64,000 nt of DNA from Steromphala cineraria (Eukaryota > Mollusca > Gastropoda > Trochida > Trochidae), in NCBI GenBank assembly GCA_916613615.1, contig OU744721.1, positions 57,027,247 to 57,091,246 on the forward strand, written 5' to 3'. Positions 25,097 through 38,157 of this stretch are shown here, in pieces. The position numbers and the translations under genes are program-made. Every line of letters begins with the position of its first letter. The stretch's first letter is position 1. Under the pieces are notes generated by a model. The model had not been told where the DNA came from. It saw nothing but the letters and a program-made list of their open reading frames with translations, and did no database searches.

Positions 25097-26618
25097 CTAG
25101 GATTGACGCGTCAATACTTAGGTCTTCAAGATTCCTCTTTGACCTTCACATACTGTTTGACCTTGACATGACTTTTTGTCTAAGAGGTAAACAGTAGCTA
25201 ATACATTATCAAAATGACCAAATTCCACTTGACATTCAGTGTTAAAGACTTTTCAGAAAAATTCATCATGGTGGCCAATGTCAGCTATGACACCATTCTT
25301 CAGAGAATATTATTCCTAGTAGCAGAAACAAATTTGGTTAAATTATCTCTCACCGTTTTCGAGATACATGTGATTTAACGTTGTAAAGTAAAGAAAACAC
25401 TGAAATTTGAAGATTTTCTTACCCCTACTCCATGTTGGTCCTTCTATCTCCTTAACTATCAAAATTTTTATGATAATGTACAAAATAGCTAAAGTTGTGC
25501 TTGGAATGGCGCATGTGAAAATACAATCAATTTAATGATAACGTTCTTAATAAAGAAACTGTGGAACTTTGAAATGTGCTAAAAATTAGGATTTTTCAAA
25601 AATCGCAATATTCAAGGACCGGTCATGGACCGAAAAAAAAATTTCATGACTTGTTGATATTTTTTTCTGTCTACTCATTACCTCTGCTTCACAAAACACC
25701 AATGATAAAATTTCTATCTGTAACAGTTTTGAAACTAAAATTCTCAAAGTAAAATAACCCTCGAAAGATGTTAAAATCGCCATATAATGTAAAAAATCTC
25801 TTTATGTCCACATATTTCCTTTAATATCAACTTTTATATAATGATGACGTGTAGTAAACTTGTTTATCTATCATTGTAGAACAGAATGCATCAAACAGAT
25901 TTCATTTTTGACATTTCTGTACAGAGAAATGTCCCTTTGAATGTAACATGAAAAATGATGCTTTAAAAAAATGTCAATTTTCAAGGGCAGATAACTCACG
26001 TTGTAGATCAAAATTAGAAAAAACGGCTCGATACTTTCTTGGCAGTTCTTTTAGCTTTCATTTGAGCTATCAAACACTGCTGTATGTCTTGCCGTTAATG
26101 AGAAGAAGATTTTCAAAGACGTGTACTGTCAAAATCGCGAAACTGCGCCAAAATTTCAGTTTTTTAAAAATAGCTAAAAATCTAATGTTACGGCCGAAAA
26201 CGGCTATGTGCTTATTTGATGGGGAATGTTGATGCCCACATTTTGGTGAAAGTTTTGTGCGATTATCTTTCTTAGTTTTCGAGAAATTGAGGTATGAAGT
26301 TTCAACTTCAAAGGGCCATAACTCTAGCACAAATTGAAATTCGAAATTCAAAAGCTTCGCATAGCCAGTTCTCGTGATACTCTATCAGTCCTGAAAGTTT
26401 CATGAAAATCGATCGATTGGTTAAGTCAGAATCGCTGTCACAAAATCGTACAAATAATAATAAAAATCCGGATAAGAACAATAGGTCTTCCAGACGTAGT
26501 CTTGAAGACCTAATAAAAATCCGGATAAGAACAATAGGTCTTTGACTTTCGTCTGAAGACCTAATAATAAAAATCCGGATAAGAACAATAGGTCTTTGAC
26601 TTTCGTCTGAAGACCTAA
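25097..26618 (+). repeat. L unit, cassettes D, B, B
   Basis: T-form palindrome at 25103-25114 with the CAAGA arm although the body is L. Hairpins: D at 26483-26511, B at 26536-26562, B at 26590-26616. The first cassette has the CAAGA-matching arm, so it follows the head and not the body type. Confidence 0.86.
26483..26616 (+). repeat. Hairpin cassettes D, B, B
   Basis: D has the TTGAAGACCT right arm; both B copies have the shorter CTGAAGACCT right arm with left arm AGGTCTTTGAC. A clear case of mixed cassette types in one tail. Confidence 0.93.
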
Positions 26619-27422
26619 CTAGGACTGCCGCGGCAGTACTTAGGTCTTCAAGATTCCTGTTTGACCTTCACATACTGTTTGACCTTCACATGCATGTTTG
26701 ACCTTCACATGCATGTTTGTTAAAGAGGGTTAAAACATACCCAGCAAAACACCACATTTCCATAGGCAAAGTTTGACCCTTCCTCGTGACCGGAAATGAC
26801 TGTTCGCGAGCGATTTTATTCTTTTAACTTAAAGACCTTGCTGATGTCTAACTCTCATGCAAAAATCATTAAGTTCTAAGGTCTGGTTTTTGAGTTATCT
26901 GCCCTTGAAGTTGGTGATTTTCAGATTTTGGTCAACTTTGAAAGGTCACAGCACAAAAAGTATTAAGGTTAGGTCTTACAACTTTACGATTTGAAGAAAA
27001 CAATACCTCAGCTACATTCAGTATGAATTTCAGCTCTCTAGTGCAAGTATCTTCAGAGGAGAAGATTGTCAAAGGTGGGTGGGGTCGGAAACGATGAAAA
27101 TTGCACTAAAAGCAAGATGGCGCCCGAACCACGTGACCTACGAATTTGCCATGATTCACTTTTTTTCATTATTTTTCATTGCGCTTCTTTTAAAAAAAAA
27201 TTTAAGTCTCTAAGTGCATTTTGAAAAAAAAATCAATGTTAAATTTTCGATTTTGGATTCGAACTGGACCCTTAATGAATGAACCGATTTTGCCCAAAAG
27301 CTTCGCACGTCGATTCCAGGTTAAGAGGTATCTCCATGTCAAGTTTGGGCGAAATTGGAGCAGCCGTTTGGTCAGAATCGTTTCAACAAAAAAAGTACAA
27401 ATAATAATAATAATAATAATAA
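26619..27422 (+). repeat. S unit, no cassette
   Basis: C-form palindrome at 26625-26636, three TTTGACCTTCACAT repeats. The YY1-like site is altered to CAAGATGGCGCCC at 27113-27125; E-box at 27130-27138. Confidence 0.87.
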
Positions 27423-28220
27423 CTAGGACTGCCGCGGCAGTACTTAGGTCTTCAAGTTCCTGTTTGACCTTCACATACTGTTTGACCTTCACATGCATGT
27501 TTGACCTTCACATGCATGTTTGTTAAAGAGGGTTCAAACATACTAAGCAAAACACCACTTTTCCATATACAAAGTTTGACCCTTGCTCGTGACCGGAAAT
27601 GACTGTTCGCGAGCGATTTTATTCTTTTATCTTAAAGACCTTGCTGATGTCTAACTGTCATGCAAAAATCATTAAGTTCTAAGGTCTGGTTTTTGAGTTA
27701 TCTGCCCTTGAAGTTGGTGATTTTCAGATTTTGGTCAACTTTGAAAGGTCACAGCACAAAAAGTATTAAGGTTAGGTCTTACAACTTTACGATTTAAAGA
27801 AAACAATACCTCAGCTACATTCAGTATGAATTTCAGCTCTCTAGTGCAAGTATCTTCAGAGGAGAAGATTGTCAAAGGTGGGTGGGGTCGGAAACGATGA
27901 AAATTGCACTAAAAGCAAGATGGCGGCCGAACCACGTGACCTACGAATTTGCCATGATTCACTTTTTTTCATTATTTTTCATTGCGCTTCTTTTAAAAAA
28001 AAATTAAAGTCTCTAAGTGCATTTTGAAAAAAAAATCAATGTTAAAATTTCGACTTTGGATTCGAACTGGACCTTTAATGTACGAGTCGATTTTGCCCAA
28101 AAGCTTCGCACGTCGATTCCAGGGTAAGGGGTATCTGCATGTCAAGTTTGGGCGAAATTGGAGCAGCCGTTTGGTCAGAATCGTTCTCACAAAAAAAGTA
28201 CAAATAATAATAATAATAAA
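27423..28220 (+). repeat. S unit joined to the diverged X unit
   Basis: C-form palindrome at 27429-27440. YY1-like site at 27916-27928, E-box at 27933-27941. Its (AAT)n is followed not by CTAGG and the usual palindrome but by the X head hairpin. Confidence 0.85.
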
Positions 28221-28493
28221 TATAGTCGCAAAGCGACGATTACAGGATTCAGCCAAATATATGAGTGCTTGAGGCCATTTGTAGCAACTTTGGCATGATT
28301 TATTTTTTAAGGGGGGGAAAAGCTGTTTTGAGGTCATTTTTTCCATACCCACCATTTCAAGTGCACATAACTCGAAAACTTGAATTGATATCTGCCTGAA
28401 ATTCTCAGAGCTGACAGACAAGTAGTCAGACTGCAGGGATAAAGGGAGAGAAGGTGACAGAGGGCAGAGGAAGAAGAAATATACTTGAAAATC

Positions 28494-28495
<2 letters not shown>

Positions 28496-28527
<32 letters not shown>
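28496..28527. repeat. T32 homopolymer
   Basis: An uninterrupted run of 32 T sits inside unit X. On the minus strand it reads as poly(A) after GTCTGGACTTAT, so it could be the tail of a minus-strand retrocopy, or simply an expanded T tract. No target-site duplication is evident. Confidence 0.9.
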
Positions 28528-28531
<4 letters not shown>

Positions 28532-29621
28532 GTCCAGACTTCATTGGCCATTTGTGGTGTTGCCCTGCCCTTGGGAAGGATTTTTATCAAATAAAATCGA
28601 AAAAAGTGCTTTTTTTCTCAAGCCAAATTTTTTGAGAAAAAAATAATAGCGATGTTATTCTTTTATCTTAAAGACCTTGCCAATGTCTAACTCTCATGCA
28701 AATATTATCAAATTCCCTGGCTAGGTTTTTGAGTTATCTGCCCTCGAAATTTACGATTTCTAGAAGTTGCTCAACTTTGAATGGTCACAGCAGAAAAAGT
28801 ACTAGCGTTAGGACTTTCTAGAAGTCACATTAAGAACTACAATGCTTCAGCTACATTGAGTCTAAATTTCAGCTCTTTAGTGCAAGTGTCTTCAGAGAAG
28901 AAGATTGTCAAAGGCGGGTGGGGTCGGCAACGGTAAAAGCAAAATTTCCAAAATGCAAAGTTTGACCCCTCCTCGTGACCGGAAATGACTGTTAGCGAGC
29001 GATTTTCTTTTTTCAATTTGAAGACCTTGGTCATGTCTAGCTCTCATGCAAAAATCATGAAATTCGTCGGTCAGGTTTTTGAGTTACCTGCCCTTGAAAA
29101 TTGACATTTTTTAAAATTGTCAAACTTTGAAAGGCTATTACACACAAAGTATTTTGAATTTTCAAATTTTATTACAAACTTGTTAGAGGCCAATGTCTTA
29201 GCTACATAATATGTAAATTTCAGCTTTCAGGTATCAGTAGTTACCGAGTGGTGAATCGCCAAGTATGCATGGGGTCGGACTTTTGTCAAATGTGCTTAAA
29301 ATCAAGATGGCGGCCAAACCACGTGACCTACGAATTTGTCATGATTGCATTTTTTTCATTATTTTTTATTGCGCATCTTTTAAAAAAAGTTTCAGGTCTC
29401 TAAGTGCATTTTGAAAAAAAAGTCAATGTTAAATTTTGGACTTTGGATTCGAACTGGACCTTTAATGTACGGACCGATTTGGCCCAAAAGCTTATTGTCG
29501 CCATTCCTCAACAAGGTCTACCAGCCTGTGAAATTTGGCTTTGATAGCATCAGCCGTTTGGGCTGAAAGTTGACCACAAAATTCGTGGAATAATAAAAAA
29601 AAAAAACACGCCAATAACAAT

Positions 29622-29650
29622 AAGGATTCAGCTTGAAAAGCTGAATCCTT
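29622..29650 (+). repeat. X-family tail hairpin
   Basis: Perfect 11-bp stem AAGGATTCAGC/GCTGAATCCTT with loop TTGAAAA. It is the only hairpin cassette here whose stem is not AGGTCTTC-based, and its arm is complementary to the X head arm at 28244-28253. A normal C cassette follows at 29685-29713. Confidence 0.92.
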
Positions 29651-29718
29651 AATAATAAACTTGAAGAAATCGGATAAAAACAATAGGTCTTCACGACTTT
29701 GTCTTGAAGACCTAATAA

Positions 29719-30651
29719 CTAGGACTGCCGCGGCAGTACTTAGGTCTTCAAGATTCCTGTTTGACCTTGACATACTGTTTGACCTTCACATGCATGTTTG
29801 ACCTTCACATGCATGTTTGTTAAAGAGGCTTAAACCATACTGACCAAAACATGACTTTTTAAAATGCAAAGTTTGACCCTTCCTCCTGACCGGAAGTGAC
29901 TGTTCGCGAGCGATTTTATTCTTTGATCCTGAAGACCTTGCTGATGTTTAACTGTCATGCAAAAATCATTAAGTTCTAAGGTCTGGTTTTTGAGTTATCT
30001 GCCCTTGAAGTTGGTGATTTTCAGATTTTGGTCAACTTTGAAAGGTCACAGCACAAAAAGTATTAAGGTTAGGTCTTACAACTTTATGAATTCAAGAAAA
30101 CAATACTTCAGCTACATTCAGTATGAATTTCAGCTCTCTAGTGCAAGTATCTTCAGAGGAGAAGATTGTCAAAGGTGGGTGGGGTCGGAAACGATGAAAA
30201 TTGCACTAAAAGCAAAATGGCGGCCAAAGCACGTGACCTACTAATTTGTCCTGATTTCCTTTTTTTCATTATTTTTTATTGCGCTTCTTTTAAAAAAAAA
30301 ATTAAGTCTCTAAGTGCATTTTGAGAAAAAAATCAATGTTAAATTTTCGATTTTGGATTCGACCTGGACCCTTAATGAATGAACCGATTTTGCCCAAAAG
30401 CTTCGCACGTCGATTCCAGGTTAAGAGGTATCTCCATGTCAAGTTTAGGCGAAATCGGAGCAGCCGTTTGGTCAGAATCGTTTCAACAAAAAAAGTACAA
30501 ATAATAATAATAAAAATAATAATAATAATAATAAACTTGAAGAAATCGGATAAAAACAATAGGTCTTCACGACTTTGTCTTGAAGACCTAATAAACTTGA
30601 AGAAATCGGATAAAAACAATAGGTCTTCACGACTTTGTCTTGAAGACCTAA
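29719..30651 (+). repeat. S unit, cassettes C, C
   Basis: C-form palindrome at 29725-29736. ETS site ACCGGAAGTG at 29889-29898; the YY1-like core is CAAAATGGCGGCC at 30213-30225; E-box at 30230-30238. C cassettes at 30561-30589 and 30621-30649. Confidence 0.87.
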
Positions 30652-31924
30652 CTAGGACTGCCGCGGCAGTACTTAGGTCTTCAAGATTCCTGTTTGACCT
30701 TCACACACTGTTTGACCTTCACATGACTTTTTGTCTAAGGGGTAAACAGTAACTAATACATTATCAAAATGAACACATTTCACTTGATATTCAATGTTTA
30801 AGCCTTTACCAAAAATTCATCATGGCTGCAAACATGAATCATCTCAGGTTAAACAGTCTTGTTGCTGCCTAATGATAGATAAAACATTTCCTAGTGTTTT
30901 ATTGCCAATGAACTACAATGTTTCAATCAGAATCTTTCCAAACGAAACTAAGATTGACCACATTTAAATGCTCCAAATTGAATGTTAATGTTAAATCTAA
31001 TTTTATTGAGATTTATCCAAGATTGTATGATCTTTTATCTTTCATTTGATATATAGAACAAGTATTTATCATGTGTCGTTGGTTTACAAGAGTTTTTCAA
31101 ACATACCCACCAAAATACCCGTTTTCCAAAATGCAAACTTTGACCCTTCCTCGTGACCGGAAATGACTGTTCGCGATCGATTTTATTCTTTTATCTTGAA
31201 GACCTTGCAAATGTCTAACTCTCATGCAAAAATCATTAAGTTCTAAGGTCTGGTTTTTGAGTTATCTGCCCTTGAATTTGGCGATTTTGAGATTTTGGTC
31301 AACTTTGAAAGGTCACAGCAACAAAACTATAAACGTTAGGACTTTCAAAAACATAACTTTTACTCTACAATACTTCAGCTACATTCAGTATGAATTTCAG
31401 CTCTCTGGTGCAAGTATCTTCAGAGAAGAAGATTCTCAAAGGCGGGTGGGGTCGGAAACGATCGAAAATTCACTCAAAGCAAGATGGCGGCCGAACCACG
31501 TGACCTACAAATACGTCCTGATTTCCTTTTTTTCATTATTTTTCATTGCGCATCTTTTAAAAAAAAATTCAAGTCTCTAAATGCATTTTGAAAAAAAAAT
31601 CAATGTTAAATTTTCGAGTTTGGATTCGACCTGGACCTTTAATGTACGAGTCGATTTTGCCCAAAAGCTTATTACGTCGATTCCAGGGTAAGAGGTATCT
31701 GCATGTCAAATTTGGGCGAATTTGGAGCAGCCGTTTGGGCTGAATCTTCGTCACAAAAAAAGTACAAATAATAATAATAATAAGGATAAACTTGAAGAAA
31801 TCGGATAAAAACAATAGGTCTTCCAGACTTTGTCTTGAAGACCTAATAAAAATCCGGATAAGAACAATAGGTCTTTGACTTTCGTCTGAAGACCTAATAA
31901 AAATCCGGATAAGAACAATAGGTC
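30652..31924 (+). repeat. M unit, cassettes C', B and a broken third
   Basis: C-form palindrome at 30658-30669. YY1-like site at 31480-31492, E-box at 31497-31505. Hairpins at 31816-31844 and 31869-31895. A third cassette stops after AGGTC at 31924 and runs straight into the middle of an L body. Confidence 0.85.
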
Positions 31925-32499
31925 AAATAATCTGTAGTGAATTTGTTCAACAATCATTGTGGAACAGAATGCATCAAACAGATTTCTTATTTGACATTCC
32001 CTTACAGAGTAATGTCCCTTTGAACGTAACATGAAAAATGATGCTTTAAAAAAATGTCCATTTTCAAGGGCAGATAACTCACGTTCTCGATGAAAATTCC
32101 AAAAAACGGCTCGATACTTTCTTGGCAGTTCTTTTAGCTTTCATTTGAGCTATCAAACACTGCTGTATGTCTTGCCGTTATTGAGAAGAAGATTTTCAAA
32201 GACGAACACTGTTAAATTAGCGAAATTGCACGGCTATGCGCTTATTTGATGGGTAATGTTGATGCCCACATTTTGGTGAAAGTTTTGTGCGATTATCTTT
32301 CTTAGTTTTCGAGAAATTGAGGTATGAAGTTTTAACTTCAAAGGGAGATAACTCAAGAACAAATTGAAATTCGAAATTCAAAAGCTTCGCATAGCCAGTT
32401 CAGGTGATACTCTATCAGTCCTGAAAATTTCATGAAAATACATTCATTGGTAAGCTCAGAATCACTGTCACAAAATCGTACAAATAATAATAATAATAA
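31925..32499 (+). repeat. 5'-truncated L unit with internal deletion
   Basis: This begins inside an L body (AATCTGTAGTGAATTTG), so head and 5' half are missing. A further deletion of about 63 bp joins GCGAAATTGCAC to GGCTATGCGC at about 32231, removing the ACGGCCGAAAACGG motif. It ends in (AAT)n with no cassette. Confidence 0.86.
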
Positions 32500-33871
32500 C
32501 TAGGATTGACGCGTCAATACTTAGGTCTTCAGATTCCTCTTTGACCTTCACATACTGTTTGACCTTCACATGACTTTTTGTCTAAGAGGTAAACAGTAGC
32601 TAATACATTATCAAAATGACCAAATTCCACTTGTTATTCAGTGTTAAAGACTTTTCAGAAAAATTCATCATGGTGGCCAATGTCAGCTATGACATCATTC
32701 TTCAGAGAATATTATTCCTAGTAGCAGAAAAAAATTTGGTTAAATTATCTCCCACCGTTTTCGAGATACATGTGATTTAACGTTGTAATATAAAGAAAAC
32801 ACTGAAATTTGAAGATTTTTTTACCCCTACTCCATGTTGGTCCTTCTATCTCCTTAACTATCAAAATTTTTATGATAAAGTACAACATAGCAAAAGTTGT
32901 GCTTGGAATGGCGTATGAGAAAACACAATCAATTAAAAGATATCTTTATTAATAAAGAAACTGTGGAACCTTGAAATGTGCTAAAAATGAGGATTTTCCC
33001 AAAATCGCAATATTCAAGGACTGGTCATGGACAGAATTTTTTTTATCATCACTTGTTGATATTTTTTTCCGTCTACTCATTACATCTGCTTCACAAAACA
33101 TCAATGATAAAATTTCTATCTGTAACAGTTTTGAAACTAAAATTCTGAAAGTAAAATAACCCTCGAAAGATGTTAAAATCGCCGAAAAATGTAAAAAATC
33201 TCTTTATGTCCACATATTTTCTTTAATATCAACTTTTATATGATAATAATCTGTAGTGAATTTGTTCAACAATCATTGTGGAACAGAATGCATCAAACAG
33301 ATTTCTTATTTGACATTCCCTTACAGAGTAATGTCCCTTTGAACGTAACATGAAAAATGATGCTTTAAAAAAATGTCCATTTTCAAGGGCAGATAACTCA
33401 CGTTCTCGATGAAAATTCAAAAAAACGGCTCGACACTTTCTTGGCAGTTCTTTTAGCTTTCATTTGAGCTATCAAACACTGCTGTATGTCTTGCCGTTAT
33501 TGAGAAGAAGATTTTCAAAGACGAACACTGTTAAAATCGCGAAATTGCACCAAAATTTCAGTTTTTTTAAAATAGCCAAAAATCTATTATTACGGCCGAA
33601 AACGGCTATGCGCTTATTTGATGGGTAATGTTGATGCCCACATTTTGGTGAAAGTTTTGTGCGATTATCTTCCTTAGTTTTCGAGAAATTGAGGTATGAA
33701 GTTTTAACTTCAAAGGGAGATAACTCAAGAACAAATTGAAATTCGAAATTCAAAAGCTTCGCAGAGCCAGTTCAGGTGATACTCTATCAGTCCTGAAAGT
33801 TTCATGAAAATACATTCATTGGTAAGCTCAGAATCACTGTCACAAAATCGTACAAATAATAATAATAATAA
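32500..33871 (+). repeat. L unit, no cassette
   Basis: T-form palindrome at 32506-32517, CAGA arm. Near-identical to the unit at 43889 (offset 11389), including the shared variant GTTGTAATATAAAG. Confidence 0.87.
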
Positions 33872-35308
33872 CTAGGATTGACGCGTCAATACTTAGGTCT
33901 TCAAGATTCCTCTTTGACCTTCACAAAGTGTTTGACCTTCACATGACTTTTTGTCTAAGAGGTAAACAGTAGCTAATAAATTATCAAAATGACCAAATTC
34001 CACTTGGTATTCAGTACTAAAGATTTTTCATAAAAATTCATCATGGTGGCCAATGTCAGCTATGACAACAATTCTTCAGAGAATATTATTCCTAGTAGCA
34101 GAAAAAAATTTGGTTAAATTATCTCTCACCGTTTTCGAGATACATGTGATTAAACGTTGTAATGTAAAGAAAACACTGAAATTTGAAGATTTGTTTACCC
34201 CTACTCCATGTTGGTCCTTCTATCTCCTTAACTATCAACATTTTCATGATAAAGTACAACATAGCAAAAGTTGTGCTTGGAATAGCGCATGTGCAAATAC
34301 AATCAATTTAAAGATATCTTTCTTAATAAAGAAACTGTGTAACTTTGAAATGTGCTAAAAATGAGGATTTTCTAAAAATCGCGATATTGAAGGACCGGTC
34401 ATGCACAGAAAAAAATTGATCATGACTTGTTGATATTTTTTTCTGTCTACTTATTACATCTGCTTCACAAAACATCAATGATTAAATTTCTATCTGTAAC
34501 AGTTTTGAAACTAAAATTCTCAAAGTAAAATAACCCTTGAAAAATGTTAAAATCGCCGAAAAATTTTTAAAATCTCTTTATGTTCACATATTTCCTTTAA
34601 TATCAACTTTTATATAATAATGATCTGAAGTGAACTTGTTCACCTGTCATTGTAAAACAGAATGCATCAAACAGATTTCATTTTTGACATTTCCTTACAG
34701 AGTGGTGCCCCTTTGAACATGACGCAGAAAAATCTTTTTTTTTCTAAAGATCGGTTTTGAAAGTGCTGTAGCTCAAAAACCGCTAAAAATAGATATCTTA
34801 AAGGGGAGTATAGATTAAACAGTATTCATTCAGCTTTCAAATGAGCTATAGCATGCGTCTGTAAGTATTGCCGTTAGTGAGGAGAAGATTTTCAAAGACG
34901 CGTACTGTCAAAACCGGAAAATTTCGCCAAAATTTCAGTTTTTCGATAATAGAAAAAAATCTATTTATACGGCCGAAAACCGCTATGGGCTTAATCAATA
35001 GGGAATGTTGTTGCCCACATTTTGGTGAAAGTTTTATGAAATTATCTCCCTTAGTTACCGTGAAATTGAGGTTTGAAGTTTTTCCTTTAAAGGGAGGTAA
35101 CTCAAAACCAAAATCGAAATTCAAAAATCTGGCTCGAGGATAATCTAAGTTGGGATACAGGCTACAATCCCTGAAAATTTCAAGAAATTCGGTTGAGTCG
35201 TTTGGGCTGTAGAGCGTTCACAAAATCGGTACAAATAATAAAAAATAATAATAATAATAATCCGGATAATAACAATAGGTCTTCTAGACTTTCGTCTTGA
35301 AGACCTAA
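33872..35308 (+). repeat. L-to-Lb hybrid, one A-like cassette
   Basis: T-form palindrome at 33878-33889, CAAGA arm. The 3' half is an Lb variant with GACGCAGAAA and CTCAAAAACCGCTAAAAATA, shared with the unit at 38158 (offset about 4458). Cassette with left arm AGGTCTTCTAGAC at 35277-35306. Confidence 0.84.
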
Positions 35309-36783
35309 CTAGGATTGACGCGTCAATACTTAGGTCTTCAGATTCCTCTTTGACCTTCACATACTGTTTGACCTTCACATGACTTTTTGTCTAAGAGGTA
35401 AACAGTAGCTAATACATTATCAAAATGACCAAATTCCACTTGATATTCAGTGTTAAAGACTTTTCAGAAAAATTCATCATGGTGGCCAATGTCAGCTATG
35501 ACATCATTCTTCAGAGAATATTATTCCTAGTAACAGAAAAAAATTTGGTTAAATTATCTCCCACCGTTTTCGAGATACATGTGATTTAACGTTGTAATGT
35601 AAAGAAAACACTGAAATTTGAAGATTTTTTTACCCCTACTCCATGTTGGTCCTTCTATCTCCTTAACTATCAAAATTTTTATGATAAAGTACAACATAGC
35701 AAAAGTTGTGCTTGGAATGGCGTATGAGAAAACACAATCAATTAAAAGATATCTTTATTAATAAAGAAACTGTGGAACCTTAAAATGTGCTAAAAATGAG
35801 GATTTTCCCAAAATCGCAATATTCAAGGACTGGTCATGGACAGAATTTTTTTTATCATCACTTGTTGATATTTTTTTCCGTCTACTCATTACATCTGCTT
35901 CACAAAACATCAATGATAAAATTTCTATCTGTAACAGTTTTGAAACTAAAATTCTCAAAGTAAAATAACCCTCGAAAGATGTTAAATCGCCGAAAAATTA
36001 AAATATCTCTTTATGTCCACATATTTCCTTTAATATCAACTTTTATATGATAATGATCTGTAGTGAACTTGTTCATGTATCATTGTAGAACAGAATAAAT
36101 CAAACAGATTTCATTTTTGACATTTCCTGTCAGAGTTCTGTCCCTCTGAACGTAACACGAAAAATGACACTTCAAAAAAATGTCGAATTCCAAGGACAGA
36201 TAACTCGAGTAACAGGTCAAAAAATAAAATTTCGCTCTCATAGCGTTTTAACACACTCATTAAGCTTTCTAACGAGCTATCACACTAGTCTGTATGTATT
36301 GCAGTTAGTGAGGAGAAGATTTTCAAAGACGCGTACCGTGAGAACCGCGAAATTTCAGAAAATTTTAAGTTTTTCGAAAATAGGAAAAAATCTAATTATA
36401 CGGCCGAAAACCGCTATGGGCTTAATCGATGGGGAATGTTGTTGCCCACATTTTGGTGAAAGTATTTTGAATTTATCTCCCATAGTTACCGAGAAATCGA
36501 TGTTTGAAGTTTTTTCGTTTAAAGGGAGATAACTCAAAAACAAATTCGAAATTCAAAAATCGCCCATGTCATTCCATAATTTGGGTCAAACTCTTCAATC
36601 CCTGAAAGTTTCATGAAAATCGGCTCGTCAATAAGGTCAGAAATGTTGACAGAAAAGACGTCCAAATAATAATAATAATAATCCGGATAATAACAATAGG
36701 TCTTTGACTTTCGTCTGAAGACCTAATAATAATAAAAATCCGGATAAGAACAATAGGTCTTTGACTTTCGTCTGAAGACCTAA
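35309..36783 (+). repeat. L-to-Lb chimera, cassettes B, B
   Basis: T-form palindrome at 35315-35326, CAGA arm. The same chimera as at 17970. B cassettes at 36698-36724 and 36755-36781. Confidence 0.85.
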
Positions 36784-38157
36784 CTAGGATTGACGCGTCA
36801 ATACTTAGGTCTTCAGATTCCTCTTTGACCTTCACATACTGTTTGACCTTCACATGACTTTTTGTCTAAGAGGTAAACAGTAGCTAATACATTATCAAAA
36901 TGACCAAATTCCACTTGATATTCAGTGTTAAAGACTTTTCAGAAAAATTCATCATGGTGGCCAATGTCAGCTATGACATCATTCTTCAGAGAATATTATT
37001 CCTAGTAGCAGAAAAAAATTTGGTTAAATTATCTCCCACCGTTTTCGAGATACATGTGATTTAACGTTGTAATGTAAAGAAAACACTGAAATTTGAAGAT
37101 TTTTTTACCCCTACTCCATGTTGGTCCTTCTATCTCCTTAACTATCAAAATTTTTATGATAAAGTACAACATAGCAAAAGTTGTGCTTGGAATGGCGTAT
37201 GAGAAAACACAATCAATGAAAAGATATCTTTATTAATAAAGAAACTGTGGAACCTTGAAATGTGCTAAAAATGAGGATTTTCCCAAAATCGCAATATTCA
37301 AGGACTGGTCATGGACAGAATTTTTTTTATCATCACTTGTTGATATTTTTTTCCGTCTACTCATTACATCTGCTTCACAAAACATCAATGATAAAATTTC
37401 TATCTGTGACAGTTTTGAAACTAAAATTCTCAAAGTAAAATAACCCTCGAAAGATGTTAAAATCGCCGAAAAATGTAAAAAATATCTTTATGTCCACATA
37501 TTTCCTTTAATATCAACTTTTATATAATAATAATCTGTAGTGAAGTTGTTCAACAATCCTTGTAGAACAGAATGCATCAAACAGATTTCTTATGTGACAT
37601 TCCCTTACAGAGTAATGACCCTTTGAACGTAACATGAAAAATGAACCTATTAAAAAATGTCTATTTTCAAGGGAAAATAACTCACGTTCTAGAATTTTTT
37701 TTAAAAAATCAGCTCGACACTTCTCTTGGTAATTCTTTCAGCTTTCAATTGAGCTATCAAACACTGATGTATGTCTTGCCGTGTATGAGGAGATAGATTT
37801 CAAAGACGCGTACTGTCAAAATCGCGAAAACGCGCCAAAATTTCAGTTTTTTGAAAATAGCCAAAAATCTATTATTACGGCCGAAAACGGCTATGGGTTT
37901 AATTGATGGGGTATGTTGATGCCCACATTTTGGTGAAAGTTTTGTGCGATTATCTTTCTTAGTTTTCGAGAAATTGAGGTATGAAGTTTCAACTTCAAAG
38001 GGAGATAACTCAAGAACAAATGGAAATTAGAAATTCAAAAGCTTCGCAGAGCCAGTTCAGGTGATATTCTTTCAGTCCTGAAAGTTTCATGAAAATCGGT
38101 TGATTGGTTAATTCAGAATCACTGTCACAAAATCGGTACAAATAATAAGAATAATAA
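36784..38157 (+). repeat. L unit, no cassette
   Basis: T-form palindrome at 36790-36801, CAGA arm. The body diverges from the main L group after about 37630 (CTATTTTCAAGGGAAAATAA). The tail is CAAATAATAAGAATAATAA. Confidence 0.85.

Larger units (their letters stand above)
28221..29650 (+). repeat. Diverged family X unit with its own end hairpins
   Basis: The head is the hairpin GTCGC-AAA-GCGAC (28225-28237) followed by the arm AGGATTCAGC (28244-28253). The tail is the perfect hairpin AAGGATTCAGC/GCTGAATCCTT (29622-29650) flanked by CAATAACAAT and AATAATAA, exactly as in the main cassettes. The body holds two S-like modules in tandem, partial at about 28640-28940 and fuller at about 28943-29590 with a YY1-like site at 29303-29315 and an E-box at 29320-29328. 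The 270 bp after the head match nothing else in the window. This is a related family that keeps the architecture with different end sequences. Confidence 0.8.

Noticed and set aside
27993..28544. A 183-codon minus-strand frame
   Set aside because: Its start lies in the T32 tract (a lysine run) and it crosses the S/X unit boundary; low-complexity chance frame.
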